From contig JAYWGH010000003.1 of the NCBI GenBank assembly GCA_043778375.1, positions 1-45,519 on the forward strand: a stretch of DNA of 45,519 bases, read 5' to 3'. The position numbers and the translations under genes were made by a program. The notes beneath the pieces are model-generated. The model was not told the origin of the DNA, ran no database searches, and saw only the letters and a program-made list of their open reading frames with translations. The DNA comes from CAIVSN01 sp043778375. GTDB taxonomy: Bacteria; Patescibacteriota; Gracilibacteria; BD1-5; UBA2023. Every line of letters starts with the position of its first letter. Within the stretch, counting starts at the first letter, position 1. This document shows, one piece after another, positions 9,497 to 18,638 of the stretch.

Positions 9497-9524
9497 AGTA
9501 TAGAGAATTTGCTCGTTAAAACAA
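9497..9524 (-). promoter_or_regulatory. Predicted promoter of rnpB
   Basis: On the minus strand TTGTTT (-35) and TATACT (-10) are separated by 16 nt. The -10 ends 7 nt before the predicted 5' end of the RNA at 9489. The promoter overlaps the last codons of the exonuclease gene. Confidence 0.65.
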
Positions 9525-10127
9525 CCGCATCAAACTACTCTCTTCGATCTGGATAACTCATTTCTTTACAAGCTCACTAAATGACTTCGCCGTAGCTTCT
9601 ACATCTACCATCGCATCGTGCGCTCCTTCAAACCATTCTCCAAAAAGGTGCTTGTAGAGCTCGCCAAGTCGGGGAGCTTTAAACGCAAAACCTCTGCCCT
9701 GGAGTTTACAGTAGTCTGTCGAGCTTTTCATGGTGCACACTGACTTCATCGGCTGATAGTCACCCGGTCGCCCGAGTCTCGCAAGCTCATCCCGGATCAC
9801 CTGTTCGTCATATTCGATGTTGTGTCCTACTACCAGATCAGCAGTATTGAGGAGCCTTAGGATCGCAGGAAGCTGATCCTCGAGATATGGCGCACTCTCT
9901 ACATCTCGATCGTATATACCATGCACCTGAGATGCTCCAAATGGGATATTGATCCGAGGGCGAACGAGGAGGTTGATCCGCTCAATCTCTACAAATCCAT
10001 TCAATACAGAAATCTCTCCGAGTATCCCCGCAAACTGGACAATATATGGCTGCTCGGAGAGTGGCGCGCCCTTGGTACTAAACCCTGTTGTCTCCGTATC
10101 AAATACAAATGCTTTCATGGCGGGCAT
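9516..10127 (-). CDS. DEDDh 3'-5' exonuclease (DnaQ/epsilon-like)
   Basis: The product has 203 aa. The four acidic motifs of the DEDDh family are present: FDTETTG (exo I), VGHNIEYDEQVI (exo II) and HDAMVDVEAT (exo III with the catalytic His). It could be a proofreading subunit or an RNase T/oligoribonuclease-type enzyme; there is no neighbouring polymerase gene to decide. TGA 9558-9560 is read as Gly, adding a 14-residue tail to TAA 9516; that TGA may be a former stop. Two start codons are possible, 10127 and 10118 (MKAFVFD); I give the longer one. Confidence 0.88.
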
Positions 10128-10220
10128 CGTAGGGAGAAAGTGCCTAAAATCAAGCGTAGGATGGTGATATCTCCCGCGACTGCTACTTTGCTCTGCGAGT
10201 CCTCAAACTCTCGTATCCTC

Positions 10221-10247
10221 AAAAAAACACCCCTGCATGGAGTGTTT
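10221..10247 (-). terminator. Intrinsic terminator of secY
   Basis: On the minus strand AACACTCC pairs with GGGGTGTT around a 4-5 nt loop and is followed by seven T. It lies 22 nt past the secY TAG. Confidence 0.85.
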
Positions 10248-10268
10248 ATGAGTTAAGCGTCTGAGCGA

Positions 10269-11591
10269 CTAATAGAATTTCTTATAATCATAGCTCTTAA
10301 GCTCAGTATCTACCTTACGGATAAGCTCGAGAACTACTCCAACCGTAATGATGAGTCCCGCTCCAGAGATGAGAAAATCAATCTGTGATGTACCACTCAT
10401 ATCGATAAACCCAAATGTGTTGTTGAGCTTGGTCGCTACGTACGGGAACACTGCAATGATAGCAAGGAATGCACCACCCCACATATTGAGTCGATTGCTT
10501 GCTCCTGCGAGATACTCAGCCGTCTCCACTCCTGGGCGAACTCCTGGGATGTATCCTCCTCGCTTTTGGATGTTCTCTGCTATCTCCGTCGGATTGAATA
10601 CGATCGATACATAGAAGAACGCAAAACCAATGATGAGTGCAAAGTACACACCGATATAGAGCCATCCTGGGTTATTCATAGAGAAGTGCTCAACGAGGAA
10701 TTGTCCGATCGTGAGCATATTCCCTCCACTACGAGAGACGAGTACCTGCCCGATCAAACTTGGGAAAGTCACGATAGAGATCGCAAAGATGATAGGGATC
10801 ATACCTGCCTGATTGACGCGTATTGGGAAGTACGACTTCTCGTCTCGCCCCGTCTTTGTGTACACGAGTGGGATCTTACGATACCCCTCAGTAAACTTGA
10901 TGATGATCATGATCACCCCGAGCGTCATGAGGAGGAGAGCTCCAAGGAGCACATAGTTCTGCGCAGAAATATATCCTCCCACATGTCCTGGCACTGCTGC
11001 AAGTACACCCGCAAAGATGATGAGAGACGCTCCATTCCCGACTCCTGACTCGGTGATAAGATCTCCTATCCAGAGGAGGATCATCGTCCCTGCAGTAATA
11101 CAGAGCATCGCTGGGAATACCACTCCCCAAAATGAGGTGGTATTGATAAGCTGACCTCCTCCTGAACTCCCTACGAGTGTATTGATGAGGAGTATCATCC
11201 CGTAACTCTGCGCAAGTGCGAGAGGGAGAGTGAGATAACGAGTATAGTTGTTGAGTTTTTTCTGACCTTGTTCACCCTCTTTTTTGAGAGCCTCAAACTG
11301 AGGGATCACAACCCCGAGGAGCTGAATGATAATCACTGCATTGATATATGGCGCGAGTCCCATGAGTACGATCGAGAAGTTGGAAAGTCATCCACCGAGA
11401 AGCGATGAGAAGAACGCAAGCCCCTGGCTCTGTTTAAGAAAGTCTTGAAGTGCCGCGATACCAGTAATATTTACTCCTGGTACAGGGATAAGTGTGAGGA
11501 ACTTGTAGAGGATGACAAGTGCGATAGTAACGAGCACCTTGTTGCGAACTTCCTGGGAATCCCAGAGTCGAGAAAAGTTTTTGAGGATCAT
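10269..11591 (-). CDS. secY: Protein translocase subunit SecY
   Basis: This is the pore of the Sec translocon in the cytoplasmic membrane, about 440 aa with ten hydrophobic segments. Signatures include LIPVPGVN after TM1, the plug region near SSLLGG, LMGLAPYINAVIIIQLL and the cytosolic loop KRGGYIPGVRPG. One TGA (11385-11387) is the Gly after SSLLGG; reading it as stop would remove TM1 and the plug. The start at ATG 11591 gives the standard N terminus MILKNFSRLW. A GTG at 11627 is possible but lies inside the T tract of the upstream terminator. secY is separated from rplO by that terminator, so it probably has its own promoter or relies on readthrough. Confidence 0.96.
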
Positions 11592-11627
11592 AGTTGATAA
11601 GTTGATCGTAAGTATAGAGAGTTTCAC

Positions 11628-11654
11628 AAAAAAACCAGCGGGATTACCGCCGGT
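11628..11654 (-). terminator. Intrinsic terminator between rplO and secY
   Basis: On the minus strand ACCGGCGG pairs with CCCGCTGGT around a short loop and is followed by seven T. It lies 9 nt past rplO and 37 nt before the secY ATG. It would end or attenuate the S10-spc transcript ahead of secY. Confidence 0.85.
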
Positions 11655-11662
11655 CTTGCTCT

Positions 11663-12118
11663 TTAGATGAGCTCAATTTTTCCACCGGCTTTCTCGACTG
11701 CGGCGATCGCAGTAGCCGAAGCTTTATTGGCGGTAATAGTTACCTTTTGAGAGAGAGTTCCGTTCCCAAGAATCTTGAGAGGATTTCCATTACTTCGGAT
11801 GTATCCGAGGGACACAAGGAGGATAGAGTCAATCTTTGCGTTTCCCGCTGTTGCGAGCGCCTCGAGATCAGCGAGATTTACCACATTGAACTCTACTTGG
11901 TTCCACTTGGTGAATCCTCGTTTCTTTGGGAGTCTTCGGAAAAGAGGAGTCTGTCCTCCTTCAAACGCAGGATTAAATTTTCCCGTACCAGTACGAGAAC
12001 CTTGTCCCTTTACTCCTCGTCCTGAGTAAGTACCCTTTCCGGATCCATTTCCTCGTCCGACTCGTTTACGCCCTTTCGTTGATCCCTTAGATGGGGAGAG
12101 TGTAGTGTGTGATACCAT
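11663..12118 (-). CDS. rplO: 50S ribosomal protein L15
   Basis: The product has 151 aa with the typical basic Gly-rich N terminus (KRVGRGNGSGKGTYSGRG), FEGGQTPLFRRLPKKRGF and the C-terminal strand GGKIELI. It is the last r-protein gene before secY. rpsE lies directly upstream, with no rpmD (L30) between them. It ends in TAA and has no TGA. Confidence 0.97.
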   Translation of the reverse strand: MVSHTTLSPSKGSTKGRKRVGRGNGSGKGTYSGRGVKGQGSRTGTGKFNPAFEGGQTPLFRRLPKKRGFTKWNQVEFNVVNLADLEALATAGNAKIDSILLVSLGYIRSNGNPLKILGNGTLSQKVTITANKASATAIAAVEKAGGKIELI

Positions 12119-12137
12119 GGTGATTATTTAAATGGTC

Positions 12138-12851
12138 TTATGCTGATACTTTCTTGGCAGCTGGCTTTTTTGCAGGAGCGACTACTGGAGCCTTAGCGGC
12201 AGGGACAGTTGTCTCAGCCGCGACCGTAGCTCCTGTTTGCTTTCGTCCCGCAAAACCTGCAGAACTTGGCTTGATAGACTGAAGTGCACGGCAGATAGCT
12301 CGGATATTCGTGAGAGGGTTTGTCCCTCCGTGTCGCTTAATGATAACATCCTTGAGTCCAGATACAAAGGCGAGTTTTCGGATCGCTCCTCCCGCAATGA
12401 TACCAGTTCCCTCTGATGCTGGGTGGATCATTACTGTTGTAGACTTAAAGTTTGCAGTTACTCCATGAGGGATCGTACCATTTTCAATAGGAAATGAGAG
12501 GAGATTTTTCTTAGCATCTCGCACAGCCTTCTCTACTGCGACTGATACTTCACCAGCTTTTCCAGTACCAAGCCCTACTGTTCCTTTACCGTTTCCGATA
12601 ACAACCGAGGCTCGAAATCTGAGTTGTCGTCCTCCCGCTGTTACACGAGTTACACGAGCGATCTCAAGCAGTTCTTCTTGGAACTCCTTTGGAGCATCCT
12701 TAAAGTTTCCGCGATCGCGTCCTCCGCGTCCTCCAGGACCACCAGGTCGACCATCTCGTCTTGGTGGACGATCCCCACGAGGAGCTTCAGTAGATACTAC
12801 TGATGACTCAGGAGTAGAGGAAGTCTCGGGTGTAAGTATTTCTTCGGTCAT
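12138..12851 (-). CDS. rpsE: 30S ribosomal protein S5
   Basis: The product has 237 aa, longer than the usual 165-170. Its low-complexity Arg/Gly/Pro N-terminal extension (about 45 aa, with GGPGGRGGRDRG) and Ala/Lys/Pro C-terminal tail flank a normal core: RVTRVTAGGRQLRFRA, VGLGTGKAGEV, SEGTGIIAGG and LTNIRAICRAL. The ATG at 12851 (MTEEIL) sits 10 nt after rplR; the longer upstream start would overlap rplR. Confidence 0.96.
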   Translation of the reverse strand: MTEEILTPETSSTPESSVVSTEAPRGDRPPRRDGRPGGPGGRGGRDRGNFKDAPKEFQEELLEIARVTRVTAGGRQLRFRASVVIGNGKGTVGLGTGKAGEVSVAVEKAVRDAKKNLLSFPIENGTIPHGVTANFKSTTVMIHPASEGTGIIAGGAIRKLAFVSGLKDVIIKRHGGTNPLTNIRAICRALQSIKPSSAGFAGRKQTGATVAAETTVPAAKAPVVAPAKKPAAKKVSA

Positions 12852-12861
12852 GTGTGAAAAA

Positions 12862-13203
12862 TTAGAATACGAGTCCAGCAGTTCGAGCGGCATCTGCAAG
12901 AGCCTTTACGCGACCTGCATAGAGGAATCCTCCGCGGTCAAATACGACAGTCGAGATAGATACCTTGAGAGCAAGCTCAGCAAGAGTCTTGCCAACGATG
13001 GCCGCTTTCTCAGACTTTGTTCCAGACTTGATCGCAAGATCAGAGCTAGCAGCAAGAGTCTTCCCAGCTACGTCATCGATAAGCTGTGCGTAGATAGAGG
13101 TGTTTGAACGAAACACAGCGAGTCGTGGACGCTCTGCTGTACCACTGATAGTAGAACGAATGCGAGTGTGTCGCCGTGTGCGATTTTGAAGTTTTTTGGA
13201 CAT
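12862..13203 (-). CDS. rplR: 50S ribosomal protein L18
   Basis: The product has 113 aa and binds 5S rRNA. Family motifs are RTRRHTRIRSTISGTAERPR, the VFRSNTSIYAQLIDD strand and the C-terminal FDRGGFLYAGRVKALADAAR. It lies between rplF and rpsE, 11 nt from rplF. The N-terminal part is basic as usual, and there is no TGA. Confidence 0.97.
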   Translation of the reverse strand: MSKKLQNRTRRHTRIRSTISGTAERPRLAVFRSNTSIYAQLIDDVAGKTLAASSDLAIKSGTKSEKAAIVGKTLAELALKVSISTVVFDRGGFLYAGRVKALADAARTAGLVF

Positions 13204-13214
13204 ATTTCGAATAA

Positions 13215-13775
13215 TTATTTAGACCCCTTAGCAGCAGTCTTCCCGGCTTTTCGTCGTACGTATTCACCAACGTATCGGATACCTTTCCCCTTGTATGGCT
13301 CAGGTGGCTTGATCTCACGAACAAGTGCCGCAAAGTATCCAAGAAGCTGTTTATCGATACACTCAATATGGATGAGATTCTTTTCTTTTGCGTCAGCAGT
13401 AACGGTGACTCCCGCTGGTATGTCGAGAATTACTTTATGGGAGAATCCTACAGCAAGAGTGAGCTTTGTAGGGCTTGTGATCTCAAACTTGTACCCTACT
13501 CCGATGATTTCAAGAGACTTTTTATATCCATCAGCTACTCCAACAATCATATTTGCAACGAGTGCTCGTGAGAGACCCCAAAATGCTCGAGACTGAGAAT
13601 CCTCAATGTTCTTGATGGCAAAAGTAACTTGATTTGCGTCGAGAGTTACGTCGACTGCGTCTTGAAGAGTCAGAGAGAGTTCTCCCTTTGGACCCTTAAC
13701 TGTGATCTTCTTCCCATTGATGGTCATAGCCACTCCACTTGGGAGAGTAATAGGAAGCTTTCAGATTCGAGACAT
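13215..13775 (-). CDS. rplF: 50S ribosomal protein L6
   Basis: The product has 186 aa. The fifth codon is TGA, giving MSRIGKLPI, the near-universal L6 N terminus, so this gene is one of the cleanest proofs of UGA = Gly here. Two repeated domains follow, with ITVKGPKGELS early and KGKGIRYVGEYVRRKAGK at the C terminus. A standard-code reading would start at an internal ATG and lose 14 residues. Confidence 0.97.
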
Positions 13776-13792
13776 AGTAGTAAATTAAAGTT

Positions 13793-14179
13793 TTAGTAGA
13801 TTTCGCAAAGGAGCTCTCCACCAACACCGAGTGTGTAGGCTTCGTATCCTGTTACTATTCCCTTTGGAGTTGAGAGGACAAATATTCCAAGACCATTGCG
13901 AGATCGCTTGATATCAGCATTCTTGATGTAGATGCGCTGACCTGGACGACTTACCCGGCGAAAACTTGGGATATATTTTGTCTCTCGTACATCGTTAAGC
14001 TCTATAGTCATAACGCGCTTTGCGTCATCAACAGTGTAACCAGCTATGTAATTATTTTTCTTGAGTACTCGAAGGAGCTCAGACTTGAGAACTGAGTATG
14101 GGGCATCTACCTTGGCGAGCCTTGAAAGGTATCCATTGCGGACGCGAGTGAGGAGATCTGATATTGGATCGTTGAACAT
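13793..14179 (-). CDS. rpsH: 30S ribosomal protein S8
   Basis: The product has 128 aa. It has the N-terminal DPISDLLTRVRNGYL helix, SRPGQRIY and the C-terminal block GLGIFVLSTPKGI with EAYTLGVGGELL. It lies in the standard spc order between rpsN and rplF. Confidence 0.97.
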   Translation of the reverse strand: MFNDPISDLLTRVRNGYLSRLAKVDAPYSVLKSELLRVLKKNNYIAGYTVDDAKRVMTIELNDVRETKYIPSFRRVSRPGQRIYIKNADIKRSRNGLGIFVLSTPKGIVTGYEAYTLGVGGELLCEIY

Positions 14180-14202
14180 AATATTGAAACTTATTAAAAC
14201 TC

Positions 14203-14427
14203 TTACCAGCTAGACTTCCGTACTCCCATGAGCTCTCCAGCATTTGCTCTTTCTCGGATACAGATACGACACATATCGAACTTACCGATATATCCATGGG
14301 CACGACCACAAACACTACATCGGTGGTAGAGACGAGTTGGGAATTGTACCTTTTTTCCCTCTGCGCGGGATTTTGCTGCTGCGGACTGTGCGTCGCGAGA
14401 CTTGTTTACGAGTGCTTTTCGTGCCAT
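14203..14427 (-). CDS. rpsN: 30S ribosomal protein S14, zinc-binding type
   Basis: The product has 74 aa. Two CxxC pairs (CSVC and CRIC) form the zinc site of the short S14 form, followed by RERANAGELMGVRKSSW. The ATG at 14427 (MARKAL) is chosen; it sits 1 nt after the rplE stop, so a longer reading would overlap rplE. Confidence 0.96.
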   Translation of the reverse strand: MARKALVNKSRDAQSAAAKSRAEGKKVQFPTRLYHRCSVCGRAHGYIGKFDMCRICIRERANAGELMGVRKSSW

Positions 14428-14428
14428 A

Positions 14429-14968
14429 TTATTTCGTGAAAGGAAAATGAAGTGCATCAAGAAGGGCTTTTGAGTGCTCTTTTGACTGAGATGAAAACTT
14501 AAATGTTACCTGAAGTCCGTGAACCTTTACCACATCGAGCTGTGGAACCTCTGGGAAGATTGTGTGCTCTTTGAGACCAAAGTTGAAGTTCCCTTGCTCA
14601 TCAAATCCTCGTCCAGAGATACCGCGGAAGTCACGAACTCGAGGAAGGATAATAGCAATGAGCTTTTCAAGGAAGGCGTACATTTTTTCGCCTCGAAGAG
14701 TGACTGTCATTCCAACTGGCATTCCTTCTCGAAGCTTAAAGTTAGAGATAGACTTGCGAGAATTGTTTACCTTTGGAGCTTGACCTGCAATGAGAGCAAG
14801 ATCATTCTTGAGAGATGAGAAATCTTTATTTCCACTCGCAACGTAGGTTCCGATTCCCATGTTGAGTACAACTTTCTCAAAACGAGGGAGTTGCATAACA
14901 TTCTTAATACCGAGAGCCTTTTGGAGCCCTGGAAGAACTTGAGTATTAATGTGTGCTTGGTATGACAT
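14429..14968 (-). CDS. rplE: 50S ribosomal protein L5
   Basis: The product has 179 aa and binds 5S rRNA at the central protuberance. Motifs are MQLPRFEKVVLNMGIG, GQAPKVNNSRKSISNFKLRE, MPVGMTVTLRG, RDFRGISGRGFDEQGNFNFG and EHTIFPE. It is in standard order between rplX and rpsN. Confidence 0.97.
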   Translation of the reverse strand: MSYQAHINTQVLPGLQKALGIKNVMQLPRFEKVVLNMGIGTYVASGNKDFSSLKNDLALIAGQAPKVNNSRKSISNFKLREGMPVGMTVTLRGEKMYAFLEKLIAIILPRVRDFRGISGRGFDEQGNFNFGLKEHTIFPEVPQLDVVKVHGLQVTFKFSSQSKEHSKALLDALHFPFTK

Positions 14969-14976
14969 GAGAAATA

Positions 14977-15285
14977 TTACTTAGCGAGTGACTTACCTGA
15001 CTTCTTGGAGATTCGAAGCTTTTTTGATCCTTCGATACTGTACCCAATGCGACTTGGCATCTTTGTAGCAGGATCGATGATCGCAACATTTGAGATGTGA
15101 ATAGATTTTTCGATTTCTACAAAATGACCAGGCGTAGCTCCTTGTTTTTTGATAGCTTTCTTTACCTTATTGATACCCTCTACAAGTACACGCTCTTCTT
15201 TAGCGTAAACAGAAATTACTTTTCAATCTTTGTTCTTGTCTTTTCCTGCGATGATTCGCACGAGATCTCAGCTGTGAATTTTCAT
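14977..15285 (-). CDS. rplX: 50S ribosomal protein L24
   Basis: The product has 102 aa and is hidden under the standard code because two TGA codons split it. Read as Gly they restore MKIHSGDLVRIIAGKDKNK and then DGKVISVY, the KOW motif pattern of L24 (GxDKGKxGxV). The C-terminal half has VEIEKSIHISNVAIIDP and PSRIGYSIEG. The ATG at 15285 follows rplN by 11 nt, and the stop is TAA at 14977-14979. Confidence 0.95.
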
Positions 15286-15296
15286 AATTGGCTATT

Positions 15297-15665
15297 TTAG
15301 AGTACCTCTGCGGCAAGTGAAATAATTTTTTGGAATCCCTTGGCTTTGAGCTCTCGGAATACTGGACCAAAGACACGAGTTCCTTTTGGTTCTCCGTCTT
15401 CATTGATGATCACGCATGCGTTATCATCAGAGTAAACGTATGTTCCATCTGGTCGTCCTACCTTAAATGACACTCGTACCACTACTGCCTTTTGGACAGA
15501 TTTCTTTTTGATCGTACCATTTGGAAGAGCCTCTTTGATAGAGACAACTATAATATCACCTACCGACGCATATCGTCGCTTAGATCCACCAAGAACCTTG
15601 ATGCAGAGAGCTTCTTTTGCTCCGGTATTATCGACGACTGCGAGTCGTGATTCAGCTTGTATCAT
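15297..15665 (-). CDS. rplN: 50S ribosomal protein L14
   Basis: The product has 122 aa with classic L14 text: MIQAESRLAVVDNTGAKEAL, GDIIVVSIKEALPNG, FDDNACVIIN-type signature (SDDNACVIINEDGEPKGT) and RELKAKGFQKIISLA. It is in standard order between rpsQ and rplX and has no TGA. Confidence 0.97.
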   Translation of the reverse strand: MIQAESRLAVVDNTGAKEALCIKVLGGSKRRYASVGDIIVVSIKEALPNGTIKKKSVQKAVVVRVSFKVGRPDGTYVYSDDNACVIINEDGEPKGTRVFGPVFRELKAKGFQKIISLAAEVL

Positions 15666-15677
15666 ATTTCTAAAAAA

Positions 15678-15896
15678 TTAAGCGAGAGTCCAGCGTTTCA
15701 TGCGAGAGAGTGGTCGGCATTCAGAGATTGTAACCTTATCTCCAAGAAGTGACACATTATTCTCATCGTGTGCGTAAAACTTTGAGGATACTTTGTAACG
15801 CTTCTTATACTTTGGGTGAGTTTTGTAGGTATCAACCGTCACTACAATGGTTTTATCCATTTTAATGCTTGTTACCGTACCAGTTTTTGTTCTCAT
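15678..15896 (-). CDS. rpsQ: 30S ribosomal protein S17
   Basis: The product has 72 aa. It has the OB-fold core GTVTSIKMDKTIVVTVDTYK, HPKYKKRYKVSSKFYAHDE and GDKVTISECRPLSRMKRW. The ATG at 15896 is chosen because it gives the standard N terminus and follows rpmC by 1 nt; a longer start would overlap rpmC in another frame. Confidence 0.95.
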   Translation of the reverse strand: MRTKTGTVTSIKMDKTIVVTVDTYKTHPKYKKRYKVSSKFYAHDENNVSLLGDKVTISECRPLSRMKRWTLA

Positions 15897-15897
15897 A

Positions 15898-16071
15898 TTA
15901 GAGGGAAATATTTTTGAAAGTAAGTCCACGAGCGATCTCTTTACGAAGAGACTTGATCGTGTGAGTCTCCTTGAGTTCTCCAGCATTTTTCTTCATGCGG
16001 AGGAGATAGAGTTCTTGTGCCTTGATAGTGAGATCAGAAGCGGCAGGTGTTGCCTTTTTAGTTGATGCCAT
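15898..16071 (-). CDS. rpmC: 50S ribosomal protein L29
   Basis: This is a 57-aa helical protein. The core reads LTIKAQELYLLRMKKNAGEL, then HTIKSLRKEIARGLTFKN, matching L29 (ELxxLRFxxATGQLxNxxxIRxVRRxIAR). It fills the expected slot between rplP and rpsQ. It starts at ATG 16071 and ends TAA at 15898-15900. Confidence 0.92.
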   Translation of the reverse strand: MASTKKATPAASDLTIKAQELYLLRMKKNAGELKETHTIKSLRKEIARGLTFKNISL

Positions 16072-16073
16072 GA

Positions 16074-16484
16074 TTACGATTCGTGGGTGATGTATTTAGT
16101 TGAGAGTCCAAACTTGTATGAAGCGAGCTTGAGAGCTTCTTCTGCCATTTCTGGAGCAATACCACTGATCTCAAATATAATGCGTCCTGGTCGAACAGGG
16201 GCAAGGTACATTTCGAGACCTCCCTTTCCTCCTCCCATAGGTACCTCAAGAGGCTTTTTGGTAAAGGCTTTGTCCGGGAATACTCGGATCCATACTCGAC
16301 CTCCTTTTTTGAGGTATCGAACGATGGTTCGTCGTGCGGCTTCTAATTGGCGTGAGGTAATGTAACCAGACTCGGTGACTTTGAGTGCAAAATCCCCGAA
16401 AGCGATATTCGATCCACGAACAGCAAGTCCTCTAATGACTCCTCGCTGGGTTTTTCGGTATTTCGTTTTCTTCGGCTGAAGCAT
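16074..16484 (-). CDS. rplP: 50S ribosomal protein L16
   Basis: The product has 136 aa. It starts MLQPKKTKYRKTQRG and has LEAARRTIVRYLKKGGRVWI, KPLEVPMGGGKG and ARPGRIIFEISG-type (VRPGRIIFEISG). It is in standard order between rpsC and rpmC and has no TGA. Confidence 0.97.
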   Translation of the reverse strand: MLQPKKTKYRKTQRGVIRGLAVRGSNIAFGDFALKVTESGYITSRQLEAARRTIVRYLKKGGRVWIRVFPDKAFTKKPLEVPMGGGKGGLEMYLAPVRPGRIIFEISGIAPEMAEEALKLASYKFGLSTKYITHES

Positions 16485-16530
16485 GGTGTGGCAAAATTAT
16501 AAGTATTGTTGGGTAGAGTCAATTCGGATT

Positions 16531-17163
16531 TTACTTCTTGTATACGTCCCCCTTGTAAATCCATACCTTGAGACCGATTGTACCGGCGAGAGTTTGGGCT
16601 CTCTCAGTAGCGTAATCGATATCAGCTCGGATGGTCAAGGAAGGAATAGACCCTTCTTTGTATGTTTCAACTCGAGCGATCTCAGCGCCGTTTACACGAC
16701 CAGAGATGAGTACCTTGATACCAAGTCCCCCCTTCTCCATTGTTCGAGCAATCGCATTCTTGATAACTCGTCGGTAAGGCATCTTCTTTTCGATCTGGCG
16801 AGCAATAGACTCAGCTACAAGTGCAGCAGAGAGCTCAGGCTTTTTGACTTCCTTTACCTCGATCTGGAATACTCGACCGAATGCGGCGGTAAGCTCATTA
16901 CGGAGTTTTGTAACATTCTCATCATCTTTTCCGAGAACTATAGCGATGCGAGCAGTGTAGATAGTTACCGTGATGACATCTCCCGCATGAGCGAGAAATA
17001 TACTCGCAACAGGAATTCCCTTGAGAGCTTTTTGTACATGGAGGCGCACCTGCATATCAGCAGATACATTAGCAGCGTAGTCTTTACGACTATAAAAACC
17101 AGTTGATCTCCAAGACTTTATATAGCCGAGACGGAAGGCGAGTGGACTAACTTTGTGACCCAT
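16531..17163 (-). CDS. rpsC: 30S ribosomal protein S3
   Basis: The product has 210 aa. It starts MGHKVSPLAFRLG, has a KH-type RNA-binding region (VITVTIYTARIAIVLGKDDE, with the GxxG loop degenerate) and the C-terminal domain KGGLGIKVLISGRVNGAEIA. The N-terminal half is rich in RNA contacts at the mRNA entry site. Confidence 0.97.
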   Translation of the reverse strand: MGHKVSPLAFRLGYIKSWRSTGFYSRKDYAANVSADMQVRLHVQKALKGIPVASIFLAHAGDVITVTIYTARIAIVLGKDDENVTKLRNELTAAFGRVFQIEVKEVKKPELSAALVAESIARQIEKKMPYRRVIKNAIARTMEKGGLGIKVLISGRVNGAEIARVETYKEGSIPSLTIRADIDYATERAQTLAGTIGLKVWIYKGDVYKK

Positions 17164-17172
17164 AAGAAGATA

Positions 17173-17499
17173 TTAACGAGCAGAGAGCTCAATAGAAATA
17201 TTAGTAGTGCGCTTGAGAATAGGATGTGACCGACCTCGAGAGATTGGATTTCCTCGCTTGTACACGATACCCTTATTTGTCGTTATAGTAGAAATAAAGA
17301 GGGTTTCAAGTGCCTGTCCATCATTGTGAGTTGCGTTTGCAACAGCACTCCCAAGTGACTTAAAAAGAAGTTTTGCCGACTTATTTGGCATAAACTGAAG
17401 CATATCGAGCGCTTTTTTTGCGCCCATACCTCGGATGATCTCAGCAACCACCTGAGCTTTCTTAGGTGAGATGCGTGCGTTTGTAGTAAGTGATTTCAT
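17173..17499 (-). CDS. rplV: 50S ribosomal protein L22
   Basis: The product has 108 aa. Motifs are ARISPKKAQVVAEIIRGMGA, MPNKSAKLLFKSLGSAVANA and the C-terminal beta-hairpin ending RTTNISIELS, which lines the exit tunnel in known ribosomes. The hairpin reads RGNPISRGRSHPILKRTTN. Confidence 0.97.
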   Translation of the reverse strand: MKSLTTNARISPKKAQVVAEIIRGMGAKKALDMLQFMPNKSAKLLFKSLGSAVANATHNDGQALETLFISTITTNKGIVYKRGNPISRGRSHPILKRTTNISIELSAR

Positions 17500-17502
17500 G
17501 GA

Positions 17503-17766
17503 CTATTTATTACCAGAGTGAGCGATGAATCTTCGAGTAAATGAGAATTCGCCGAGCTTATGACCAACCATATCTTCTGTAACGAAAACAGGATGATGAT
17601 CTTTCCCGTTGTGAACTCCGAAGGTGTGACCTACGAACTCAGGAGTGATCGTTGAGCGGCGAGCCCAAGTCTTGATGATAGTTTTTTTACCAGAAGCGAT
17701 GAGAGCTGAAACTTTTTTTACGAGTTTCTCATCGACGAATGGACCTTTTTTGAGACTGCGTGTCAT
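17503..17766 (-). CDS. rpsS: 30S ribosomal protein S19
   Basis: The product has 87 aa. It begins MTRSLKKGPFVDEKLVKKV and has TWARRSTITPEFVGHTFGVH, VTEDMVGHKLGEFS and TRRFIAHSG. The ATG at 17766 is chosen over an upstream one because it gives the standard N terminus. It ends TAG, 3 nt before rplV. Confidence 0.97.
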   Translation of the reverse strand: MTRSLKKGPFVDEKLVKKVSALIASGKKTIIKTWARRSTITPEFVGHTFGVHNGKDHHPVFVTEDMVGHKLGEFSFTRRFIAHSGNK

Positions 17767-17783
17767 AGTTGAGAAATATAGTA

Positions 17784-18632
17784 TTAAACAGACTGTAGAA
17801 GTTTTCCGCGTCGTGTCCGTATCACCCACTTGTCAGTATCTTTGTGGTTTCGAGTGATAACTCCTCGAGTGATTTTTCCCCAAGGGGTTTTTGGACCCTT
17901 TCGTTGTCCGAGTGACTGATGTCCTTCTCCTCCTCCGTGTGGGTGATCAACCGTATTCATCGATGATCCAAGTACGGTAGGTCTGATACCCATCCATCGT
18001 TTTCGACCCGCCTTACCAATAACAATGAGTGAGTGATCAACATTGGATACTGTACCGACCGTTGCGTAACACTCCTTGTGCACCTTACGGATTTCTCCAC
18101 TTGGCATCTTGAGTTGTGTGTACTCACCCTCCTGAGAGAGGATAGACGCTGATGATCCGGCAGCTCGTACAGAGATTGCTCCCTGTCCGACGATGAGCTC
18201 TACATTATAAACATCAATACCAGTAGGAATATTTCCAATCTTCATGCGGTTTCCTGGAGTTGACTTGAGACTATCAGATGTAGTGACAATATCACCTACC
18301 TTCATGTCCTTGTGAGCAAGGATATATCTTCGCTCTCCATCTCGGTAACATATGAGTGCAATGTACCCTGTACGGAATGGATCGTACTCTATTGTCTCAA
18401 CCTTTGCAGGTACATCATACTTATCAAACTTGAAGTCAAGGTAACGGTAGAGCTTCTTGTGACCTCCTCCCTGATGTCGTACAGTAATAGTACCAGAGTA
18501 ATTACGACCTGCCGCCTTAAGTTTAAATCCAGTGAGTGCCTTGTGTGGCTCAGAAGCGGTGAGCTGATCAAAAGAATATCCCGTCATCTGACGGCGACCT
18601 GGAGTGGTAGGATTATATTTTTTTACTGCCAT
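17784..18632 (-). CDS. rplB: 50S ribosomal protein L2
   Basis: The product has 282 aa. It starts MAVKKYNPTTPGRRQMTGY, with the core GRNYSGTITVRHQGGGHKK and the peptidyl-transferase-proximal loop HPHGGGEGHQ that holds the conserved His. TPWGKITRGVITRN closes the protein. It has no TGA despite its many glycines. Confidence 0.98.
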   Translation of the reverse strand: MAVKKYNPTTPGRRQMTGYSFDQLTASEPHKALTGFKLKAAGRNYSGTITVRHQGGGHKKLYRYLDFKFDKYDVPAKVETIEYDPFRTGYIALICYRDGERRYILAHKDMKVGDIVTTSDSLKSTPGNRMKIGNIPTGIDVYNVELIVGQGAISVRAAGSSASILSQEGEYTQLKMPSGEIRKVHKECYATVGTVSNVDHSLIVIGKAGRKRWMGIRPTVLGSSMNTVDHPHGGGEGHQSLGQRKGPKTPWGKITRGVITRNHKDTDKWVIRTRRGKLLQSV

Positions 18633-18638
18633 ATAGGA

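Noticed and set aside
16483..17106. 207-aa + strand reading frame
   Set aside because: It is antisense to rpsC and rplP with a Ser/Tyr-rich composition typical of shadow frames, and has no recognisable domain.
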